Shown here piece after piece: positions 40,137 through 64,000 of a stretch of DNA of 64,000 nt. The translations under genes were made by a program, and so were the position numbers. The notes beneath the pieces were generated by a model. The model was not told where the DNA came from, did no database searches, and was given only the letters and a program-made list of their open reading frames with translations. The stretch's first letter is position 1, and each line of letters begins with the position of its first letter. Source of the DNA: Chondrilla cf. caribensis. Its lineage: Eukaryota > Porifera > Demospongiae > Chondrillida > Chondrillidae. The stretch is from contig OZ026553.1 of NCBI GenBank assembly GCA_964020155.1, positions 2,234,479-2,298,478 on the forward strand. Reading direction: 5' to 3'.

Positions 40137-41885
40137 ACAGTATTACAGAGTGAACATCAGGATTGAAGACCACGCACAGAAGAGGGAAATTGTTGTCATA
40201 AATTACACCAGAGAGGGTCTACATCAAAATATACCTTGGGATATGACAAGGACTGTCTATATTTGCTATCACGACCACGGTCCTTACAACAAACTTGCTA
40301 CAAATCCACAAAACACAATTTCAGCACAACATGATGTTAAACCTCTCATCAGTCACATATACTGTAAGGTGTACATGTGTACATCTAGCAGAACGTAGCA
40401 CACACTATTCCTATGTCCCCTGTGAATGGAGTCCTCTACAATGTGTGTGTATGCACACACAGTACACACATGTACACACATACATACACAAGCACACAAT
40501 ACCTTCTGAGGAGGTGACCTGGTTTGATAATCACTGACACCTAACAATAGATTAAATAACAACATAATGAATATCATCAAACAATATAATAATTATTATG
40601 AATATCATTGAAGAACATATGAATATTGTTAACTACTGCCAGAAGGTTGCTGCATGGTTGCAGGTCTAGTGTCCACTGTCCAACCCACCACATAGCCATG
40701 AATGAAGTTGGATCCATACAGAGGACACACTGGAACTAAAGTATAGCTGAATCCTGTACTACAATATTGTGACAATAGCTAAGTGTACATGGATGTGAGG
40801 ATGTGTTTGATGTGATGTGATTTGGTGAACAAATATCAAAATTGAATTCCTCTCCCTACATCAGTATCACCTCATACCAGAATAGAAATATGAACTGACA
40901 GTCATTCTATGGAGGTACTGGGTGTTCACTCAATTGTGCACCATCAATTGTGTAGGCTAGAACTCTTGGAATAGCAGAACACCACAGAAAGTACTATATA
41001 TGGTGAGCTTTTGTGAACAGAGAACAGACACCACCAGGAACAATATACAGTTCATACTGTCTCTCATTTCTTCTTCTCTTTGTCGTCTCTCACAGGAGAT
41101 GGGTCGTCATTCTCACCACCAGATCAATCCAGCTCCATTGGACCATGTACCTAGTGGCAGCAATATTATAAGACATGTCAACACACACTCTCTTCCATGG
41201 ATATTACATATGTACACTTGTGTATTTGGTTCTGACATGGCATGCTGCATCGGGATAACAATATTTAAGGGAAATAAATGCACACAAAACAACAACTAGT
41301 GCACACAGTCTACAGCTCAGACTATACTGATTAACAAAGACGACATTTTGACACAAAATATGGGGAAATAGCTGAACAGTAACAAAATATCACAAAATTG
41401 TGGTGTGGATATGATCTGCGCTATACAACTCTTCACTGTCATTGTCCACTGTCCTCAGAAGTGACTCTCTACGCACCAAGTTGACATCAGCACAAAACCA
41501 GAAATGCATGTACTCGTTCACGAACTAGTCTCGTACACGTCAAGTAGACATTGAGACGGGGCTCACACTACTCGGGGGACGCTCTACCAATAGCTGGACG
41601 GACACGTGGAGTGATCGACAGCTATTGCAATAGAGCGAACAGGAACGAGTCGCTAAATGATTCAGAGATTGAAATAATTCCAGACGGTCAGGTGTAGATC
41701 ATCGCCTACATTAGCTATTATCACAGAGGTCGTACAGATTTAGTGCGGACAAGTGCACTGATCAGGTTGAGATGCTGATAAGGAGTCCACTACACTGGAT
41801 CGCATCATACAGACGAAGACTGAGAATTTGGACCATCCAGAGAATTTACGACAGACTAAGATTAGACTGAGTGTGTACTCAATAA
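40137..41885. other. Intergenic region upstream of the Roc-COR gene
   Basis: No exon is convincing. Short CA-rich words occur near 40440-40500. The last part (41400-41885) has higher GC with CG dinucleotides and is probably 5' flanking DNA or UTR of the next gene. Confidence 0.45.
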
Positions 41886-41996
41886 GAAGTACTTATGGTT
41901 GTATTGGGTACTCATCGGTACAGAGTCACGTCAGAACACTTGTAAACATACCTTCAAGTGAAGCAGAACAATCAAACATCTGTCTCAGAGCTCCGT
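41886..41996 (+). promoter_or_regulatory. Promoter-proximal segment of the Roc-COR gene, duplicated at 62994-63112
   Basis: GAAGTACTTATGGTTGTATT, then GGTACTCATCGGTACAG, CAGAACACTTGTAAACATAC CTTCAA and CAGAGCTCCGTGGTCA are shared with 62994-63112. It ends about 50 bp before the start codon. Regulatory role is inferred from position in front of two genes. Confidence 0.7.
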
Positions 41997-42044
41997 GGTC
42001 AAACGTCTACTTCAGTCTCACATCTCTTGTGGACACGTGGTACG

Positions 42045-59437
<17,393 letters not shown>

Positions 59438-60107
59438 CACTGTTTGTCACCTCTCCTGTGATGACAATGTACTGTTGTCATGGTCACCTTATTCCATACA
59501 TCCTGTATGTACATGAGATTGTAGTATTGTAGTCATGTCACATGTAGTGTTGGGCTAGTATTACTGGTTTGGTAGTAGTATTATTACTGTATATCATCAT
59601 CGTTATTGCTATTATTATCATTATCTTTATCATTATTGTTATTATAATAATATTATTATGTGTATTATATCATTATTAGTAGTAGTACTGTTCATTATAC
59701 TAATTGAAGTATGTATTATTATGATTAATGGGAAAAATTAATTAATTTGTATATATAATTATAAATTTGAGTGGTTTGCACAATTATTAAAATAATAATA
59801 ATAATATTGTATTACATATATTATAATAAAATTAAAATTACTATAAATATATTATATTATACGTATAATAATGTTATCAATAATATGCATCATATTATGA
59901 TTATAATAATATTATAGAGAATTCGAAGTTAATTATAATTATTATATAAAATATTATAATATACGTGCATATGTTATAATATATATGACAATAGCATCCG
60001 TTACCATAGAAACAGTACTATTATATATACAGCAATTTTATAATGTATGAAGCGCTAGCAACCGCATAAAGCGATAACAACAGTATAAAGCATTAGCAAC
60101 AGATGCT
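59438..60107. other. Very AT-rich 3' flank of the Roc-COR gene
   Basis: From 59580 the DNA is dominated by ATT/TAT/AAT triplets (TATTATTA, AATAATAATA) with almost no GC. No exon is seen. AATAAA-like words are numerous, so no single poly(A) site can be chosen. Confidence 0.7.
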
Positions 60108-60252
60108 ATAATGGTTAAGACATGGACACTCGGGCATTATATGACATATAAAATATACATGTACACTCACCCTTGGGTGCTTCTCACCTTCAGGACTCGG
60201 TATTTTATATGTCATAATACCATCGTGCCCATGTCTTAACCACTATTATTAT
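60108..60252. mobile_element. 145-bp hairpin element
   Basis: ATAATGGTTAAGACATGG ... GACATATAAAATAT is answered by ATTTTATATGTCATAATACC ... CCATGTCTTAACCACTATTAT. The arms are about 50 bp with a loop carrying CACCCTTGGGTGC. Location in AT-rich DNA fits a small MITE. Confidence 0.75.
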
Positions 60253-60538
60253 GTATAATATGCACAAAATATGATCTTCGGAATAATTTTTTATGAGTAT
60301 AATAATGTAGCATTAATTTTGTTTCCTTTTTAGCTGGGCCTTATTACTTAACAATGGTTTAAGAAACATAATAGCTATCACAGTGTACTTGTACTGTTAT
60401 CACACAGTCTTGAAATCTGTGAATATTATAATAACATTATTATATACACACAATATACCAATATTATGTAATTATTTACTATTATTAGTTGAACACTACA
60501 ATAATTATTTAAATCAGTCATCTAGGTAATCATCATTG

Positions 60539-61510
60539 TCAGGTGTAAACACAGAAGGAGCTCTGAACTCCAAAATATCTTAAGAATTCAAAAACAAGTT
60601 TCTTTGAAATCAACTGCAAAGAGAGTGTATCCTCTCCCTCATCTTTTCCACCAGCAGCATCAATCTTAATATAATTGTAGTTGTTAGCCTGTGAGAGATG
60701 GTAGTAGGAGTGTGTACATGAGAGATGGTAGTAGGAGTGTGTACATGAGAGATGATAGTAGGAGTGTGTACATGAGAGATGGTAGTAGGAGTGTGTACAT
60801 GAGAGATGGTAGTAGGAGTGTGTACATGAGAGATGGTAGTAGGAGTGTGTACATGAGAGATGGTAGTAGGAGTGTGTACATGAGAGATGGTAGTAGGAGT
60901 GTGTACATGAGAGATGGTAGTAGGAGTGTGTACATGAGAGATGGTAGTAGGAGTGTGTACATGAGAGATGGTAGTAGGAGTGTGTACGTGAGAGATGTTA
61001 GTAGGAGTGTGTACATGAGAGTTTGTAGTAGGAGTGTGTACGTGAGAGATGGTAGTAGGAGTGTGTTCATGAAAGATGGTAGTAGGAGTGTATACATGAG
61101 AGATGGTAGTAGGAGTGTGTACATGAGAGATGGTAGTAGGAGTGTGTACCTGAGAGATGGTAGTAGGAGTGTGTACATGAGAGATGGTAGTAGGAGTGTG
61201 TACCTGATGTACTCGCTCACTCACCAGCTGTAACATGGCTGAAAATGTCCGACATATGTCATAACGGTTTTTCCCACAAACAAGATCTCCAAATGGAATC
61301 CATTCAGATTCTACAGAAGCAAAATTAGAAGACCACTTGAGAGAGGTACACACACAACATGTACTGTATATACACAGATGTACAGTGATACATGTGTGAA
61401 TGCTGACTCAGCAATACTGCCCCTGGAAACACCCCAACACAAACCCTGAGTCTGTACACACATATTCACAGTAACACTCCTACTTCCCAGATACATACTA
61501 ACTGTGAGAC

Positions 61511-61582
<72 letters not shown>

Positions 61583-61585
61583 TGT

Positions 61586-61620
<35 letters not shown>

Positions 61621-62786
61621 ATGTAGGTGTGTGCGCACATATACATATGCATATTAATTATGCACGTACTGTACTTGCACACATATGCACACGTCCACAC
61701 ATACACAACAGCTCACCTCTTCCTGGAGTTGTGGTCTGATACGATCGTCCCATTCCTGAACTCTCTTTGACAGGTCAGTTTCTTGAGCATAGGTGTGAGC
61801 TTGTACTAGGGTCTGCTCCTGTAGCATGTTAGGAATACCTTGTATACAAAATATTCCTTCTCCACACCAAACACACCCTGTGTGGTGCTGAGCCTTGTTA
61901 CTGTGCAGTAGGGAGCCCTCAGAGTATGTGTATGTACATGAACAGGTAGGTATTGCACATGATGTACAGATGAAGGGGTAGTTTCAGTATTGGATGTAGT
62001 GAGGATGAACGGAATCAGTGAATATTTGTTAATCCGTCCCTGGTTAATCCATCAAAACCGACTATCTACCATTTTATTATGAAACAAATTCGCTTGTATG
62101 GCTACACTATACAAGCAATCGACCAACTCGCACTTCCACCATTCGCCATTCTTCTGTGTACCAATTTGCACTTTGTATGGGCTTCAGTTACGGAAAATCT
62201 GCCACGTTTTAAGAAGTTGTCTTAGTGTAGAGCAAAATAGCAGTAAAGCATTCTAAAATTGGCTTGTCAATGAAGCAGAAGTAGATTTCTGATTACAGAA
62301 AGAGGAATCCGACAACAAAGATAGAAATCCTCACAGACCGTTTCTCGAAGAAGACGAATTTGAAAATTGTGTGACAAATGGTAGGAGACATTCTAAAGAA
62401 GATCAGTATAATGCGTCATATCATTTATTCGCCAAAATTTCGCCTGAACCAATTGTGGCAGATTAACGAATATTCACTGTACACAAAGACATCCACTGTA
62501 CACAACACATGTATGTATGTGAATACAAACATATGATCCATGTTTTGGGCTAGCAGTGGAATGTACACAGTATGGGTGATTGTACAGCAGCCTTATGTAG
62601 GGAAGATGTTCAGTTGTGTGTGATTGCTATGGTGCACATAAGTACTACAGTACAATTGTTGGTATGCGGTGTACACAAGTCCACAGTGAATGTGAGGACC
62701 ACTCACCACATAGTCCCTGACCAGTTCCTCATAACTTTGTACGAGTCCTGAATGTTTGGCAGTAGTGTCTACAGACACATTGAAAC
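60539..62786 (-). CDS. NCAPH2: NCAPH2 (condensin II kleisin-beta), 3' exons only
   Basis: Exons: 62786-62707, 61818-61717, 61335-61225, 60688-60539. Joined they read SYEELVRDYV-EQTLVQAHTY AQETDLSKRVQEWDDRIRP, then WIPFGDLVCGKNRYDICRTF SAMLQL-ANNYNYIKID and DTLSLQLISKK. This follows the C-terminal quarter of human NCAPH2 (SYEDLVRRNVEL..., EWCPFAELVAGQPAFEVCRS, LQLANDYTVEI, DTMSLRLL). NCAPH2 bridges the SMC2/SMC4 heads of condensin II. The exon bearing the family's FDIHTYGD motif is not found between 61335 and 61717, and the N-terminal ~450 residues are absent up to a plus-strand gene at 63118. After SKK the reading frame leaves the family; the +1 frame gives EFRAPSVFTPDNDDYLDD. It may therefore be a truncated or decaying copy, or one split around a nested gene. 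Confidence 0.78.
60691..61206. repeat. 27-bp minisatellite filling the last NCAPH2 intron
   Basis: About 19 copies of a 27-bp unit with core GAGAGATGGTAGTAGGAGTG. Being a multiple of three, it is open on both strands (MRDGSRSVY on plus, HTPTTISHV on minus). It spans the whole intron between exons ending at 61225 and starting at 60688. Confidence 0.96.
61516..61614. repeat. (TG)n microsatellite
   Basis: TG tract with two breaks in the NCAPH2 intron between exons 61717 and 61335. Confidence 0.95.
62016..62479. mobile_element. Pogo-like MITE (CAGTGAATA ends)
   Basis: The left end CAGTGAATATTTGTTAATCC GTCC pairs with the inverse of the right end (CAGTGAATATTCGTTAATCT GCC). The inside has CAACAAAGATAGAAATCC and GAAGAAGACGAATTTGAAAA, possibly transposase remnants. 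About 464 bp, in an NCAPH2 intron. Confidence 0.78.
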
Positions 62787-62993
62787 CTGACACAGAACAA
62801 CAATAACGGATATACAGTGTGTCAGGAGTAGGCAGTAGTGTCTCCAACTAAACAGCAACACATCATCACTAGAACCATAAGTACTTCTAGCATCAGGATA
62901 CTATGTATGAATGTTTGGCAGTAGTGTCTCCAACTAAACAGCAACACAATATCACAAAGATGACAATAATTGTGGTGTGAATATGATATACTA
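62787..62993. other. Rearranged junction with repeated NCAPH2 exon pieces
   Basis: GGCAGTAGTGTCTCCAACTA AACAGCAACACA occurs at about 62831-62862 and 62917-62948. AATGTTTGGCAGTAGTGTCT occurs at 62911 and inside the NCAPH2 exon at 62751. AACCATAAGTACTTCTAGCA at 62874 is inverted against CTAGAAGTACTTATGGTT at 62991. The order suggests local duplication and inversion. Confidence 0.7.
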
Positions 62994-63112
62994 GAAGTAC
63001 TTATGGTTGTATTTGGTACTCGTCGGTACAGCCACATCAGAACACTTGTAAACATACCTTCAAATGAAGTAGAACAATCAAACGTCTTCTTCAATCGCAG
63101 AGCTCCGTGGTC
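62994..63112 (+). promoter_or_regulatory. Duplicate of the Roc-COR promoter-proximal segment
   Basis: By eye roughly 90% like 41886-41996, with the same spacing features: GAAGTACTTATGGTTGTATT, CGTCGGTACAG, AACACTTGTAAACATACCTT, GAACAATCAAACGTCTTC and AGAGCTCCGTGGTCA. It ends 5 bp before the next start codon. Confidence 0.75.
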
Positions 63113-63117
63113 ACGTG

Positions 63118-63566
63118 ATGGATGACGTCAGGATACGAGCATCGTTTCCGCTCAATGGACGTCATCGAACAACACTGGCAGTTGTCCGTTCTCTAGTGGA
63201 GATCGCCCTTCGCATGGAACACATCGGTGGGAAGACACTTGTGACTATTACGGGATCGAACCTTTCTCTCGGTCTGTACTCGTCCGGATTGGTGGAATTC
63301 CCTTCGTCGTCGAATGGTAAACGTGTGACTGTCGGTACTCAGACTTACAATGGCGAAGTAAGTATATATCGATAGAAAGAGAATAATTATCTACCTCTAG
63401 CTCTATAATTATCGTCCTGTTCCATCCTGTCTATTCCAGTGTTATGATGACACTGAAGACTTATTTCCCCTTTACAGGTTTCTTACGGGAATGAACACCA
63501 TCGCCTGCAAAACCCCGGTCAGCCCGTGGGCATAAGAGGGCAGAAGTTTGGGGAAGTACACCTAGG
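63118..63566 (+). CDS. Unrecognised gene, first two exons (partial)
   Basis: Exon 1 63118-63357 (80 codons, donor GTAAGT) joins in frame to exon 2 63478-63566 (acceptor TTTACAG, donor GTAAGT, phase 2). The protein starts MDDVRIRASFPLNGRHRT, continues TLVTITGSNLSLGLYSSGLV and VTVGTQTYNGE, then VSYGNEHHRLQNPGQPVGIR. Composition suggests a soluble beta-rich fold; no membrane segment. CG-rich codons and strong splice sites support a real gene. I do not recognise the family. It continues past 63567 and probably out of the window. Confidence 0.65.
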
Positions 63567-64000
63567 GTAAGTCTGTACCTCATCATTTACGGCTATGTTC
63601 ATGATCGTTTTACGGAATTATTTCGGTGTTATGCACCATTTCCACGTCTGTTTACATCCACATGTGGCATGGGGGGAGCAGTAATCTGGTGGAACCAGAC
63701 CCTCTGCTATCCAAACTCACTGGTGTAGTCAATGATAGACAATTTATACTGCAAATATGGGCATAGTCCAATACAACATATTATATGCAATAGAAATGTG
63801 TTTACTAATTTCCTGCCTTGTTCTCAGGCAATTAATCCTAACAATGAAACCTGTCTGGTGACCTGTGCTACATGGCTTATGTACACACAGCTTTTCCTTT
63901 GATCTACCCCTCAACCAGGATGCAAGATGGCTTTATTATAAATTACAGAGGTTTCCTCAATTCAGATTTAATGACTAACCTCCATTTACTGCATACAGTA
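63567..64000 (+). other. Intron of the partial gene, nothing else seen
   Basis: No exon with clear splice sites, RNA gene or repeat boundary is visible up to the window edge. Confidence 0.5.

Noticed and set aside
60691..61233. 180-codon plus-strand ORF of MRDGSRSVY repeats
   Set aside because: It is the translation of the 27-bp minisatellite in an NCAPH2 intron, with no unique coding flank.

Overview
This window is animal nuclear DNA. The genes are intron-rich with GT-AG splice sites. They include metazoan-type GCC1, PEX16, RPS13, NCAPH2, a CHST15-like sulfotransferase and a Roc-COR-Death GTPase. The rest is packed with (TG)n/(AC)n microsatellites, minisatellites, SINEs and small inverted-repeat transposons. 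An early-branching invertebrate, possibly a sponge, is my best guess, but that rests on gene style alone.

Layout. 1-219: last exon of an unknown plus-strand gene. 891-8896 (minus): GCC1, a trans-Golgi GRIP golgin, in 20 exons, with a tRNA-Lys(TTT) gene inside a 158-bp intron. 9718-17380 (plus): PEX16 in 9 exons, divergent from GCC1; its introns hold a 22-bp minisatellite and a transposon swollen by a 17-bp minisatellite. 18084-18782 (minus): an intronless longin R-SNARE (VAMP7-like), sharing a 204-bp promoter region with RPS13 (plus, 18987-29287, six exons). 30329-31669 (plus): single-exon carbohydrate sulfotransferase. 31.7-41.8 kb: mostly repeats, with nested insertions, SINEs, foldbacks and a stray copy of an NCAPH2 last exon. 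42045-59437 (plus): a ten-exon Roc-COR GTPase with a C-terminal Death domain. 60539-62786 (minus): the 3' part of NCAPH2. 63118 onward (plus): first two exons of an unrecognised gene whose upstream region copies that of the Roc-COR gene.

Exons were joined by reading splice sites by eye. For GCC1, PEX16, RPS13 and the Roc-COR gene every junction keeps frame, and the lengths (770+ codons, 355 aa, 151 aa, 1163 aa) fit the known families where a comparison exists. The genes are unrelated housekeeping and signalling functions (Golgi tethering, peroxisome biogenesis, vesicle fusion, translation, glycan sulfation, chromosome condensation, Death-fold signalling) and do not form one pathway. The features most worth a second look are the duplicated promoter beside a truncated NCAPH2, the minisatellite born inside a transposon, and several unnamed transposon families with intact terminal repeats.
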